A DNA stretch of 64,000 bases, taken from the NCBI RefSeq assembly GCF_026625145.1, contig NZ_CP113088.1:2707501-2771500 (forward strand), in the 5' to 3' direction. How positions within the stretch are numbered: the first letter of the stretch is position 1; every line of letters starts with the position of its first letter. Below the pieces are notes generated by a model. That model made no database searches. It was not told the DNA's origin and saw only the letters and a program-made list of their open reading frames with translations. The translations under genes were made by a program, and so were the position numbers. The DNA comes from Lacinutrix neustonica. Its GTDB lineage: Bacteria > Bacteroidota > Bacteroidia > Flavobacteriales > Flavobacteriaceae. Below, in pieces: positions 9,052-18,782 of this stretch.

Positions 9052-10185
9052 ATGAAAATTGTACAGATTAAGAAAAGAAAAGATCAAGACTGGGAGTATT
9101 TATCTCCTAAAATAGTTTTAAAAAACCCATTAGTTTTAATTTTAGGAAATAGATATATGCTTGAAGACGCTTCGATCTACAATCAAGTTAGACATTTATT
9201 TCAAGATGGACATTTGGTTTTTGGGTCTACAAGTGGAGATATTACTGCGTATACAGTAGATGATGAAAGTATAACTATTACAGCTATAGAGTTTGAAAAA
9301 AGTACTTTTCAAATTAAGACAAGTAATGTTTTACATGCAGATTTAGATAGCTATAAAACAGGAAAAGATTTAATAAGCGAGTTTTCTACAAATAATCTAA
9401 AACATATTTTTGTAATTGCTGAAGGTAGTTTTATAAATGGAAGCGAGCTAACGAAAGGGATGAATGCTGCCACTCAAAAAAATATATTAATTACAGGCGG
9501 CCTTTGTGGTGATGCAGCACGTTTTGAAAAAACAGTAGCATCCTATAACAAAAACCCTAAACCTGGTGAAATTGTTGCCATAGGTTTTTATGGAAACACT
9601 TTTGAGGCTTCATTTTCTATTCATGGTGGTTGGACACCTTTTGGACGAGAACGTGTGGTAACAAAATCTAAATCTAATGTGTTGTATGAATTAGATGGTA
9701 AACCTGCTTTGGATTTATATAAAAAATATTTAGGAGATAAGTCTAAAGACCTTCCGGGAGCTGCATTATTGTATCCTTTAAATGTCAAAACAGAAGATGA
9801 ACAACAGTCTTTTGTACGTACTATTTTAAATATAAACGAAAAAGATAATACTATGATTTTGGCTGGAGATATTCCAAAAAATTCTAAAGTACAACTCATG
9901 ATGACTAATGTGGATAATATTGCAAATGCTTCTGAACGTGCAGCAAGGCAAGCATTAGAATTAAGAAAAAACAAACCACAATTAGCATTATTGGTAAGTT
10001 GTATTGGTAGAAAATTAGTGTTAGACCAACGCGTGGAAGAAGAGATAGAAGAAGTAGTGGATGTTGTGGGAAAAGACACCACAATTTGTGGCTTTTATTC
10101 CTATGGAGAAATAGCACCTTTTCATGGCGAAACAAATTGTCAATTACATAATCAAACCATGACTATAACGCTAATAAGCGAATAA
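9052..10185 (+). CDS. FIST-domain (NosP-like) sensory protein
   Basis: 377 residues made of FIST N (about 30-225) and FIST C (about 225-360) domains, ending in the typical GFYSYGEIAPFHG block. FIST proteins are small-ligand sensors; a subset named NosP binds haem and nitric oxide and inhibits co-transcribed kinases. That is family knowledge: the haem ligand of NosP proteins cannot be assigned by eye here. The gene lies one base after the PAS kinase and its stop overlaps the start of the second kinase (ATGA-type overlap), so it is probably the input for that kinase. Soluble. Confidence 0.85.
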   Translation: MKIVQIKKRKDQDWEYLSPKIVLKNPLVLILGNRYMLEDASIYNQVRHLFQDGHLVFGSTSGDITAYTVDDESITITAIEFEKSTFQIKTSNVLHADLDSYKTGKDLISEFSTNNLKHIFVIAEGSFINGSELTKGMNAATQKNILITGGLCGDAARFEKTVASYNKNPKPGEIVAIGFYGNTFEASFSIHGGWTPFGRERVVTKSKSNVLYELDGKPALDLYKKYLGDKSKDLPGAALLYPLNVKTEDEQQSFVRTILNINEKDNTMILAGDIPKNSKVQLMMTNVDNIANASERAARQALELRKNKPQLALLVSCIGRKLVLDQRVEEEIEEVVDVVGKDTTICGFYSYGEIAPFHGETNCQLHNQTMTITLISE

Positions 10186-11249
10186 TGAACTCATTACTAA
10201 AACGTCAAATACGTAAATATTTATCTGAAGAATTAGCAGAAAGTAAAGACATAAAAAAGTTTTTAGAAGCTGTAAATAGCTCTTATGTTACTTTTGAAGA
10301 TCAGTTCACTATGCAGCAGCGTGCCATGACTATAAGTTCTGAAGAGTTGTTTGAGGCAAATCAACAATTAAAACAAGAAGCAAAAGCACAACAAGTAGTT
10401 ATAGATAAATTAAAACGGGTTTTAGACACCTTAAAATTTTATAATTTACCAGTAAATAAGACAGCAGACAATATCGAACTTGATGGTTTAAAACTGGTCG
10501 ATTTTATAGATAATCAAACAAAAGAAATTGTAGAAATAAATAAACAAAGAGAAACTTTATTGTTAGAGCTAGCACATCAAAATCAAGAACTTAGTGATTA
10601 TGCACACATGGTATCTCATGATTTAAAATCGCCTTTACGAAGTATAGACACATTAACCGCTTGGTTAAAAGAAGACTATGACAGTGTTTTTGACGATAAT
10701 GGACAAAAAACACTGGGTCTAATTAGGAATAATGTAGAAAAAATGGATACTTTAATAAATGGTATTTTAGAATACTCTACAATTGGTAAAAACCAAATAG
10801 AGATTTATGATGTAGATATTGATAAATTAGTAGACGACATAGAAAAAATACTTCAAGTGCCTAAACATATTACCTTAAAAAAAAATAATTTGCCTACAAT
10901 TAAAGGTGATAAATACAGGTTGCAACAATTGTTTCAAAACCTAATAGGAAACGCTATAATTTATAATACAAAAGCTAAAGGAACTATTGAAGTTGGGTCA
11001 AAAGATAAAGACCAATTTTGGCAATTTTACATTAAAGATAATGGTAATGGTATTGAAAAAGTCTATTTTGATAAAATATTTAAAACCTTTGAAAAACTTG
11101 AGAATAATCCGGAATCTTCAGGAATCGGTTTATCAATTGTAAAAAAAATAGTCGATTTATATGGTGGAAAAATATGGCTTGAATCTCAAATTGATATTGG
11201 AACCACATTTTATTTCACACTAAAAAAAGCCCCAAATGGAACAACCTAA
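10185..11249 (+). CDS. Soluble sensor histidine kinase, FIST-associated
   Basis: 354 residues without PAS or membrane segments. The N-terminal 130 residues are helical and rich in coiled-coil pattern, suitable for contact with the FIST protein whose stop codon it overlaps. DHp domain with phospho-His145 in HMVSHDLKSPLRSI, then HATPase with NLIGNAIIYN (N-box), KDNGNGIEKV and GIGLSIVKKI. The DHp is nearly identical to that of the PAS kinase in the same operon (HDLKSPLRSI followed by WLKED), so both could feed the same Hpt or receiver. It overlaps the Hpt gene by 14 bases. Confidence 0.9.
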   Translation: MNSLLKRQIRKYLSEELAESKDIKKFLEAVNSSYVTFEDQFTMQQRAMTISSEELFEANQQLKQEAKAQQVVIDKLKRVLDTLKFYNLPVNKTADNIELDGLKLVDFIDNQTKEIVEINKQRETLLLELAHQNQELSDYAHMVSHDLKSPLRSIDTLTAWLKEDYDSVFDDNGQKTLGLIRNNVEKMDTLINGILEYSTIGKNQIEIYDVDIDKLVDDIEKILQVPKHITLKKNNLPTIKGDKYRLQQLFQNLIGNAIIYNTKAKGTIEVGSKDKDQFWQFYIKDNGNGIEKVYFDKIFKTFEKLENNPESSGIGLSIVKKIVDLYGGKIWLESQIDIGTTFYFTLKKAPNGTT

Positions 11250-11553
11250 TCAAACCTACATTAACAGCTTGTCCGGAGGCGACAAGGTGTTTAAACAAAA
11301 ACTTATAGATGTCATCAAAAAAGAGTTTCCGGAAGAGAAACAAGTGTATTTTGACAACTACAATGCTAAAAACTTTAAGTTAGCAGCAGACAATGTGCAT
11401 AAACTTAAACATAAAATTAGTATTTTAGGACTCGAAGAAAGTTATGAGGTCGCAGTGGCTTACGAAGAAAACTTGTTAGAACGTAATTCTAATTTAAAAG
11501 AAGACTTTGAAGCTATTTTAAACAACATAACCAAATATCTAGAGACTCTATAA
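11236..11553 (+). CDS. Stand-alone Hpt phosphotransfer protein
   Basis: 105 residues, one four-helix Hpt domain. The phosphorylatable histidine is His55 within NVHKLKHKISILGLE, the classic HxLK(S)K pattern (a His replaces the common Ser). It starts inside the end of the second kinase gene (14-base overlap) and is followed after nine bases by the LytTR regulator. The family passes phosphate between kinase/receiver proteins and a final receiver, so its position predicts the relay: kinases and receiver to Hpt to LytTR regulator. Confidence 0.85.
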   Translation: MEQPNQTYINSLSGGDKVFKQKLIDVIKKEFPEEKQVYFDNYNAKNFKLAADNVHKLKHKISILGLEESYEVAVAYEENLLERNSNLKEDFEAILNNITKYLETL

Positions 11554-11562
11554 ATATTACTT

Positions 11563-12315
11563 ATGAATTGCATTCTTATTGATGACGAAGCTACCGCAAG
11601 ACTAATCATTACTCAATTGTGCTCCAGTGTAGTAAATCTAAATGTTTTAGAAGAGTTTCCTAACGCTATGCAAGCCATAAAGTATTTAAATCAAAACGAA
11701 GTTGATTTAATTTTCTTAGATATACACATGCCAGATTTTACAGGTTTTGATTTTATAGAAACCTTAAAAAATCCACCGAAAATAATATTAACCACTTCAG
11801 ACCCAAATTTTGCTATTCAAGCGTTTGAGTACAATTGTATTGTAGATTATTTGGTAAAACCAATTACTCAAGAACGTTTTGATAAAGCCATTCAAAAAGC
11901 AGAAGCGAAACAAAGTAATTCAGTAGTAAAAGAATCATCTGCTGAAAAAGTAGAAACCACTTCCGGTAACGATTTATATGTTAATATAGACAGACGTTTA
12001 ATTAAAATAGACATTTCTAGTATTTATTTAGTAGAAGCAAAAGGCGATTATATTCAAGTTAAAACCGAAGATAAAAACTATACAGTACATTCTACATTAA
12101 AAAAAATTGAAGATAAATTACCTGACAACCTGTTTTTAAAAGTACACCGTTCTTATATCATTAATATAAAAAAAATTATTGATATTGAAGACAATAGTGT
12201 GTTAATTAAAAAAGACGTTATTCCTGTAAGTCGTTCTAATAGACCAGGAGTTAATGAAACGCTTAAATTTGCTTTAAACCATTCGTCTACAGTAAATAGT
12301 ATTCTGTCACAGTAA
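11563..12315 (+). CDS. LytTR-family DNA-binding response regulator
   Basis: 250 residues. Receiver at 1-120 with Asp7-Asp8, phospho-acceptor Asp53 in LIFLDIHMP, Thr in ILTTSDP and Lys in DYLVKPIT. A linker of about 25 residues leads to a LytTR DNA-binding domain at about 145-240 (YVNIDRRLIKIDISSIYLVE, HSTLKKIEDKLPD, FLKVHRSYIINIKKI). It is the output of the phosphorelay. Its 3' end carries a copy of the proposed LytTR operator that serves the next gene. Nearby promoters sharing the same repeats are its likely targets. Confidence 0.92.
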   Translation: MNCILIDDEATARLIITQLCSSVVNLNVLEEFPNAMQAIKYLNQNEVDLIFLDIHMPDFTGFDFIETLKNPPKIILTTSDPNFAIQAFEYNCIVDYLVKPITQERFDKAIQKAEAKQSNSVVKESSAEKVETTSGNDLYVNIDRRLIKIDISSIYLVEAKGDYIQVKTEDKNYTVHSTLKKIEDKLPDNLFLKVHRSYIINIKKIIDIEDNSVLIKKDVIPVSRSNRPGVNETLKFALNHSSTVNSILSQ

Positions 12316-12351
12316 AAAAGCTTTTCAAACGAAAAGAAAAAAATAGATTTG
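12281..12351 (+). promoter_or_regulatory. LytTR-type operator and promoter inside the end of the LytTR gene
   Basis: Repeat ATTCGTCTACAGTAA at 12281 and, 21 nt later, TTCTGTCACAGTAA at 12302, both partly within the last codons of the LytTR gene. Two TAnnTTTG boxes follow: TAGATTTG at 12344-12351 and TAGTTTTG at 12362-12369. The first begins 63 nt after the first repeat, close to the 60-nt spacing seen at three other sites. The start codon of the exported-protein gene is at 12396, about 40 bases after the expected transcription start. Confidence 0.55.
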
Positions 12352-12395
12352 TTGATCATATTAGTTTTGTTTCAAATTACAGAAACAGATATATT

Positions 12396-15003
12396 ATGAT
12401 AGCAATAATACTTTCCCATAGAAACCAAATTTTATTAACAGGATTAATTTTGTTCAGTTTTAAATTTCAAGCTCAAAATATCCCTTTTAATTGTGATTAC
12501 AGCGCTTATCTATTTCAGTATAATGATGTTTACGCAATAGATTTAGCGTCTCGTAATTCTTATCTCGGCAGCATCAGATATAACACCAGGAAACATTAAC
12601 GCAGCAGCTTATAATCCTGCAGATGGTTTTATTTGGGGTTATTTAAGCTCACCTACACAAACCATTGTAAGAATTGGTAAAGATTTTCAAACAACATCTT
12701 TTAGCTTACCTGAATTACCAACTAGTGGAAAATACGTTGGCGATATTAATCCTCAAGGTATTTATTATTTTAAAGGCGGCGGAACGGAGTATTATAAAGT
12801 AGATCTTAATCCTACATCATCAACCTATGCCCAATACATGTCTGCTGAAACGCTATCACAAAATGTCAATATTCATGATTGGGCTTTTAATGCTGTAGAT
12901 GGTAATTTATATGCTGTAGAAAAAAGCACCAATATTTTATATCGTATAAACCCAACAACGAGTGTTGTAGAAAGCATGGGAGTAGTCCCTATTTTATCAG
13001 GACTAGACTATACTTATGGCGCCGTTTATTTTGATTCTGAAGGCCGTTTTTATGTCTCAGCAAATCAAACAGGTACTATATATGTGATTCAAAATGTGCA
13101 AGATTTAAACGGAATAAATGGTATGGATTCTAACTTATTTGCTTTTGGTCCATCAAGCGCTAGTAATGATGGTGCACGTTGTCCTACAGCTCCAGTATTA
13201 CAAGAAATTTGCGATAATGGCATTGATGATGATGGCGATGGATTAATAGATTGCGAAGACCCTTCATGCTCAGGTTTTGGAAATTGTGCTGTTATTGCGC
13301 CTCCAACAACCGCTAACGAAGGTGGTTTAGAGAGTAATGGTCGTTTATCTCAAGCCATAAACAGACGTAACTTTAACCGTGCAAAAAACAGTTATAAATT
13401 CAATTTAAAAACGGCACGACGCTTAACGAAAGCATCGCAACAATCACAAAAAAACGCATTTACTGGGTTTCAATTACAAGACTTTATCCCTTTAACAACT
13501 ATTAATGAAGATTATGCTATTGACTCAACACCTTTAGACTTGTTAAACATCACTAATGCAACTGAAGTGTATTCTGTAGACTACATACAAAACGATGCTT
13601 CAATAGCCTCAATCTTAGCATTAAAAACAGAAAATGGCGTATACGAACACACCAAATATATTTGTGACAGATTATTGGGAGCAGAGTTAATTTCTGTGTC
13701 AACAATTGATATTAATGGAGAAGCCTTTATAAAATCAATTATTAAAAATGCAGAGGGTAGTTTTGAATATGTGTTGAGCTTATCTGCTAAGGTAGAAAAC
13801 AGCGATGCTAATTTTACTATTGAAAGCCATTGGAATTTAGACTTATACCAGGCAGATGTGACGTTTTATAACTTCCAAATCTGGTCTGATTCTATAGACG
13901 ATTTATATCGTTTAGCGCAGGAAGTATTGAATTTGTTAAATACAGAAAAACCAATTTCCGGGTACCAACTCTCTGCACCTCCAACGGTTTTTGTTAGAAA
14001 AGGAAAGTATAATAATGGCGCATTAGATCTTCAAATAATAAATACGAATGCTACTGAAGATGTCACTGTTGATTCGCGTTTTAGAATCACAGAAACCAAT
14101 GGCTTCAATTACTCAACAGCGAATTTAAATTTAAATAAAAATTATATTACAGACATTCAATTACCAACAGGTAACTTATTTGATATAGGTTTTAGAATAG
14201 GAGATGGCGTAAATACACCGGACGATTTATTCCTGTCAGATGGGCCTTGGGGCATCGACGATTCTCAAAACGGAACGACAGTCATGACTTATGCAGTATC
14301 ACCAAATACAAATAGCTTTGACGTTGAAGATTTCCTTATTGAAAGAAACGTTTTGTTAACAGCAACAACACAAAGTTATGTGGCTGCTTACAGAGCATTA
14401 ACGCCAAGATTTAAACCTGTAGATTTATCAGATTATGACAGTTTTAAATTAAAAGCATCGGGAACAGGGAACTTAGAGATTGCATTTGTAAAGCAGAGTA
14501 TTACTAATTGGGAAGAGCAATACAAAACTACTGTTGTGTTAACAGATGATTTTCAGGATTTTGTTATTCCATTTTCAAACTTTACCGCTACAAATGGAAC
14601 AAGTATGAACTTAGAAGATGCTGTAACAATAGTTTTTACTATGGTAAGTGAAGACGGTATACTTAGAGGTAAAGCCATGAATTTACAAGATATAAGTTTC
14701 TCTACAGGCAACACCTTATCTGCAGATACCTTTGAAACAGCAACAGATACAAATACATTAGCAGTGTATCCAAACCCAATGACTGAAACCTCAAATTTAT
14801 ATTTTACAACAAACCAAACAGAAACAGTTCAATTAATTATCTATAACACATTAGGTAACATAGTATTTGAAAAGACGGTAAAAACGCAAGTTGGTAGAAA
14901 CCAAATTCCTATAATCAAACAAAACTTAAATTCAGGACTTTACGTATGTAAAGTGCTAAGTGCAAAAAAACAATACGCTCCCTTGAAATTAGTGATTAAG
15001 TAA
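12396..15003 (+). CDS. Large exported protein with T9SS sorting domain (one CCGG-type frameshift)
   Basis: Signal peptide at the N-terminus (IILSHRNQILLTGLILFSF, ending FQAQ). The frame breaks at 12563-12568, where TATCTCGGCA restores as TATCCGGCA; the repaired protein has about 868 residues. The first 230 residues form a DUF6923-like beta-propeller-like region (NPADGFIWGY, DGNLYAVEKST), followed by a Ca-binding-like EICDNGIDDDGDGLIDCE insert of the MopE type, a long beta-rich region, a carbohydrate-binding-like segment (about 650-780), and a C-terminal type A sorting domain starting LAVYPNPMTETSNLYF. Exported by T9SS and probably surface-anchored or secreted. It follows the signalling operon and has its own LytTR-like site. 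Confidence 0.75.
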
Positions 15004-15024
15004 ACTTAATCGATAGTTAACTTT

Positions 15025-15056
15025 AAAGGCAAAAGATTCTTCTTTTGCCTTTTTTT
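15025..15056 (+). terminator. Rho-independent terminator after the exported-protein gene
   Basis: Inverted repeat AAAGGCAAAAGA / TCTTTTGCCTTT with a four-base loop followed by a T run, starting about 20 bases after the stop codon at 15003. It closes the signalling/exported-protein unit. Confidence 0.85.
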
Positions 15057-15242
15057 ATGGCGTTTTTTGAAGGATGTTTTATTTGATATTATCATTTGGA
15101 AGAAGGTACGATTGAAGAATCTATCATAGAATAATTTTAAAAATTCTTCACTACGCTCTGAATGATAGAAACTTTTGTACTTTTTCGTGATATTAATGGT
15201 TTTGTTTTAATTGGTATATTTAGGATGTAATCAAACTATATA

Positions 15243-15935
15243 ATGAGAGGATTAGTAAACTTAAGAAAAGGGTATATTTATTTTATTAAAAATAAAGTGT
15301 GGATAGTTAGTCTTCTTTATGTGTGTGCCATTGTTAAAGACACGATTTGGTATGGTTCTTTTGGTGTTAATATATTGAGCTATGTTGATATACAAGACAC
15401 TATTATTTCCTTTCTAAATCATACAATAATTTTTGTTGTATTTATTATTTATTCTTTGCGTTTGTTTTTGATAAAATTAAAAAGAATTGGTATACAAGTT
15501 TAATTAAATGGATCTTAATAATAACATTATTCGTTGTGTACTTTTTTATACTTAAAAAACCGGTTTCATTTATAACGATGTTATTTATTTTTTCATCTAT
15601 TTATTTGAGTATTTACTCAGATAAACTTAAAGCTTTTAGTTTAATAATGTTTTTCTTAATTGGTCTTTCCACACTTGAACCATTAACACAAGCATTTTTA
15701 ATGAAATTGGATTTGTATAAAGAATCTGCTGATATGACTTTTAAATGGAAAGAAAATAATTTAGATTTTTATTCATTTATATATGAAAATAAAAAAATAG
15801 ATACTAAAGAGGATAAATATTTCTTAGTAGGTAATACAAAAGATTATTTTTTTTATATATGATAGATTCTTCACTAGAACTCTTATCATACCAAAAAGTG
15901 ATTGTTCTAATATCAGAGCATATTTTAAAATTTGA
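15243..15935 (+). CDS. Hypothetical membrane protein (two homopolymer frameshifts)
   Basis: Four to five hydrophobic segments. Apparent breaks lie in a T5 run near 15467-15471 (one T missing) and in a T8 run at 15847-15854 (one T too many). With both corrected the protein is continuous, about 230 residues, reading RLFFDKIKKNWYTSLIKWIL across the first break and KDYFFIYDRFFTRTLIIPKS across the second, stopping at TGA 15933-15935. The C-terminal FIYD...TLIIPKSD pattern looks like a soluble tail behind the membrane part. No known family recognised. It converges on the TPR/barrel gene with a ten-base gap. Confidence 0.5.
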
Positions 15936-15944
15936 AATCATTCT

Positions 15945-18006
15945 CTACTCCCTAAAAACAGGTCCATCAAATAACAACCATTTAAAACGTAATCCAACCT
16001 CATTAAAAGTAAAACCAGCAGCAGTTGCAGAGGCAATGTTACTTCGAGTACCAAATAGGTTCGCTAAACAACGCTCTGAGAATTTATAACCCAGTTTGCC
16101 TTGAAAACGATAGGTGCTTTGGCTACTATCATCTTCTATATATTGTAATCCTGTGGCAGCAGTTAGCTCGTAAAACCATGCTTTAGGTTTAGCAATGGCT
16201 TCATCTTTTATAAGATTTACAAAAACCTCTGCAGCATTAAAGAATTCCGGAGAAAAATAAATGGTTGGTATCTGGTCTTTAAACGTAATGTATTGGTAGT
16301 TTACACCTGCTTTAAGCGATGGTTTTGGTAAAATATTATAGTATAAAGAGGTGAATAACAGGTTTACGGTATTATTATCGCTTTGGCTCGTGTAAAAGTA
16401 TTGTGTAAACCAGCCTAAGTTAACATTAGTATTTAAGCTATAGTTAGCGTAAAAGTTATTTTGTACGATTTCGCGATCTAATAACTCTGCATTAAAACTT
16501 TGTAATTCGCGTTTGTAACCAATAGTTAAATCTTGTAATTTAAACGGTTTAATATTAAATGAGAGGTCTGTTAATAGTTGTGTATACGCGTTAGTTGTTG
16601 CTTTCGCTGCTGTGATTCCGGCAGTACCTTTAAAGGTCACGTTAGGTAATAATTGGTAGGCCAAACCTAAACTAAAATCGTTAGAAGTGGCGTCATTATT
16701 GGTCACGGCATTTGTGGTGCTTCTGTAATTATAGCTACCTAAGAGTTTAAATTTTGTCGAGAATGGAAATTCAGTACTGTTATTAAACGCAAACGCTTCA
16801 TTATCTCCATTATCAAAAGTATAAGAGGCTTTTGCTTCGTAAAAAGGTGTAAACGTCGTGTTGAGATTATTTATAAAATTAGTCGCATCTTTTTGGTTGT
16901 TATAAAACTTCAAGGTGTTTTCAGCAGAGGTGTAAGCGTTATCATAAAAACCTAAGGCCTTTAGAGCATTGGCTTTTCCTAAGTTACCATCAAAAGAGCT
17001 ACTATCGTTTACCAAAATCTGGTCGTAATCTTTTACACTTTGTTTAAAGTTACTTTTGTAAATATTAAGTGTGGCACGTAAGGCCAAAACCCAATTGTCG
17101 TTTGCGTTAGTCTCTATTAATTTTTCGATAAGTGTATCTGCCGCTTTATATTTTTTATTCCAAATTAAGGCTTGTGCGTAACGCTCTGTCGTTTGTTGTG
17201 TTAGTGTAGCAACTGTTGAAGCGTCTAAATTTTCATAAGCTTGTTGACTTAATTGTAAAGCGTCTTTTTCTTTTCCGTTTAAATGTGAGACTAAAGCTAA
17301 TCCGTTTAATGCTGTTATTTTGTTTTCACGGATTTTCGGCGAGTAAATTATAGGTAACTTTGGCATCGTCTAACCGACTGGTAATTAAATACAGGTTTGC
17401 TAAGTTTAATAAAGTGTCTATATCGTTATCAAAAAGCATTAGGTTTTCTTTTAACAAGGTTTCAGCGTCATCGTACTGTTGGGCTTGTTGTTTTTGATAG
17501 GCATAGCCTAAATACATATACTTTTTAGAGTTTAAGGCATTTGGGTTTTCCGGTAAAACGCCTAGTGCTTTGTTTACATATAGTAAAGCCTCTTCATATT
17601 CTTTTAAATTAGATAATGTATTCGCAAAACTTAAAAGTGCTGGAAAGCTTTTAGGATCTTCGTTTATTAAGCCTTTAAAATAGGTTTTGGCTTTTGCGTA
17701 ATTTTTATTCCATAATAGAGATTCGCCATAATTTAGTTTCACTTCAAAATCTGCTGGGTAATCTGCCAATAGGGTTGTAAAAAGGGTATTGGCTTGTTCT
17801 GGTTTTCCGTTTAATCCAATAGCGCGACCATAACACAAACGCGCCGTCTTATTATTTGGATAGTCTTTTAGTATATTATTAAAAAAGGTTTCCGCATTAG
17901 CGTATTTACCAGTTTCTAAATAGGTAAAGCCTTCCTGCATGTCTTGGGCAAAGCCAAAAACAGCAGTTAATAAAAGACTAAGTAAGGTAAAAGATTTGAA
18001 TATCAT
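15945..18006 (-). CDS. TPR protein with C-terminal outer-membrane beta-barrel (one CCGG-type frameshift)
   Basis: Signal peptide (FKSFTLLSLLLTAVFGFAQ), then about ten tetratricopeptide repeats over residues 25-380 (for example LETGKYANAETFFNNILKDY), then a transmembrane beta-barrel of some 300 residues ending in the aromatic strand LRFKWLLFDGPVF. The domain order is that of exopolysaccharide export proteins (BcsC, PgaA, AlgK-AlgE, YaiO-like). The frame breaks at 17326-17332: on the coding strand TCCGTGA restores as TCCGGA, giving NLLAENPENKITALNGLA and a 686-residue protein. Transcribed divergently from the STAS/flippase operon, and surrounded by glycosyltransferase genes, it is the likely outer-membrane exit of the polysaccharide made here. 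Confidence 0.8.
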
Positions 18007-18051
18007 GTTCTTGTTTTATATCACTTGCAAGTTAAGCATTCATATTCATTC

Positions 18052-18119
18052 ATTCATCTACACCAATGGTCTACTCATCGAAATTCAAACGACTTTGGGA
18101 GGTTTCAAATGCATCTTTG
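18052..18119 (+). promoter_or_regulatory. LytTR-type operator and promoter before the STAS/flippase operon
   Basis: Direct repeats ATTCATCTACACCAA at 18052 and ACTCATCGAAATT at 18073, start-to-start 21 nt. A near-consensus -7 box CATCTTTG at 18112-18119 begins exactly 60 nt after the first repeat. The STAS start codon at 18160 is about 35 bases past the expected transcription start. The site lies in the divergent region between the TPR/barrel gene and the STAS genes and is oriented toward the latter. Confidence 0.55.
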
Positions 18120-18159
18120 TATCAGAAATCAGAACAATAACTATTTAAAAATAACAATT

Positions 18160-18423
18160 ATGGCACTTACAATTTTAAGAAACGACGACACATTCACATT
18201 AGAAGGAAAAATTAATTTAGAAACGGCAAGTAATTTTAAAACACAATTTTATCTGTTACTAAACTCGCTTAAAGGATTGACCATTGATATTAGTAAAGTA
18301 ACAGAAATTGACACGAAAGGTGTTGCTGCTTTTAAAATATTGTATAACAATTCAAAATTGTGGAATAAGCCTTTTTATATCGTTGGCAATGGTTGTAAAG
18401 ATCTTTACGAAGCATTAATGTAA
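18160..18423 (+). CDS. STAS-domain protein 1
   Basis: 87 residues, a single STAS (anti-sigma-factor antagonist-like) domain: MALTILRNDDTFTLEGKINL, then TIDISKVTEIDTKGVAAF and a final helix. The usual DSSG phosphorylation motif is replaced by DTKG, leaving a Thr as possible acceptor. The ATG at 18160 is preferred to upstream in-frame ATGs because those lie inside the proposed promoter. It heads a run of four same-strand genes with a second STAS protein and a polysaccharide flippase. STAS proteins usually act by binding a partner (sigma regulator, kinase, transporter); none is encoded nearby, so the partner is unknown. Confidence 0.75.
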   Translation: MALTILRNDDTFTLEGKINLETASNFKTQFYLLLNSLKGLTIDISKVTEIDTKGVAAFKILYNNSKLWNKPFYIVGNGCKDLYEALM

Positions 18424-18476
18424 TATTAAAATCCCAAACCCAAACTTAATACTAATCACCTAAAAAAATACTACTT

Positions 18477-18755
18477 ATGGCACTTACAATTACACAACAA
18501 GACAACACAATTACTTTAGAAGGTTCATTAAATACAGCAAATTTAAACAGTTTTAAAAGTCATTTTGATTTTATTTTAAATTCTTATAAAGACGTTACGT
18601 TAGATATAGATAGAGTGACTCAAATTGATGTATCAGCAATGTTTGTATTAAAAGAGTTGTATAAAGAAGCGGCACTTAACTGTAAGATATTTTTTGTTTC
18701 TGGTTATAGAAGTGAAGAAATTTATGAAGATTTTCAATACATAAATATCGCCTAA
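18477..18755 (+). CDS. STAS-domain protein 2
   Basis: 92 residues, a diverged tandem copy of the preceding STAS protein, sharing the MALTI start, the LEGxxN pattern and a T(L/I)DI strand. Here the DSSG position reads DVSA, so the acceptor Ser may be kept. Predicted cytoplasmic. It begins 53 bases after the first copy and is followed after 27 bases by the flippase gene, so the three are probably one transcript. A pair of STAS proteins can form a switch when the two differ in phosphorylation; that is inference only. Confidence 0.75.
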   Translation: MALTITQQDNTITLEGSLNTANLNSFKSHFDFILNSYKDVTLDIDRVTQIDVSAMFVLKELYKEAALNCKIFFVSGYRSEEIYEDFQYINIA

Positions 18756-18782
18756 TTAATAAACATAAATACACCAAATAAG

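Noticed and set aside
15859..16089. Forward frame overlapping the end of the TPR/barrel gene
   Set aside because: Most of it is antisense to a well-supported coding region; its first codons are explained by the repaired membrane-protein gene at 15243-15935.
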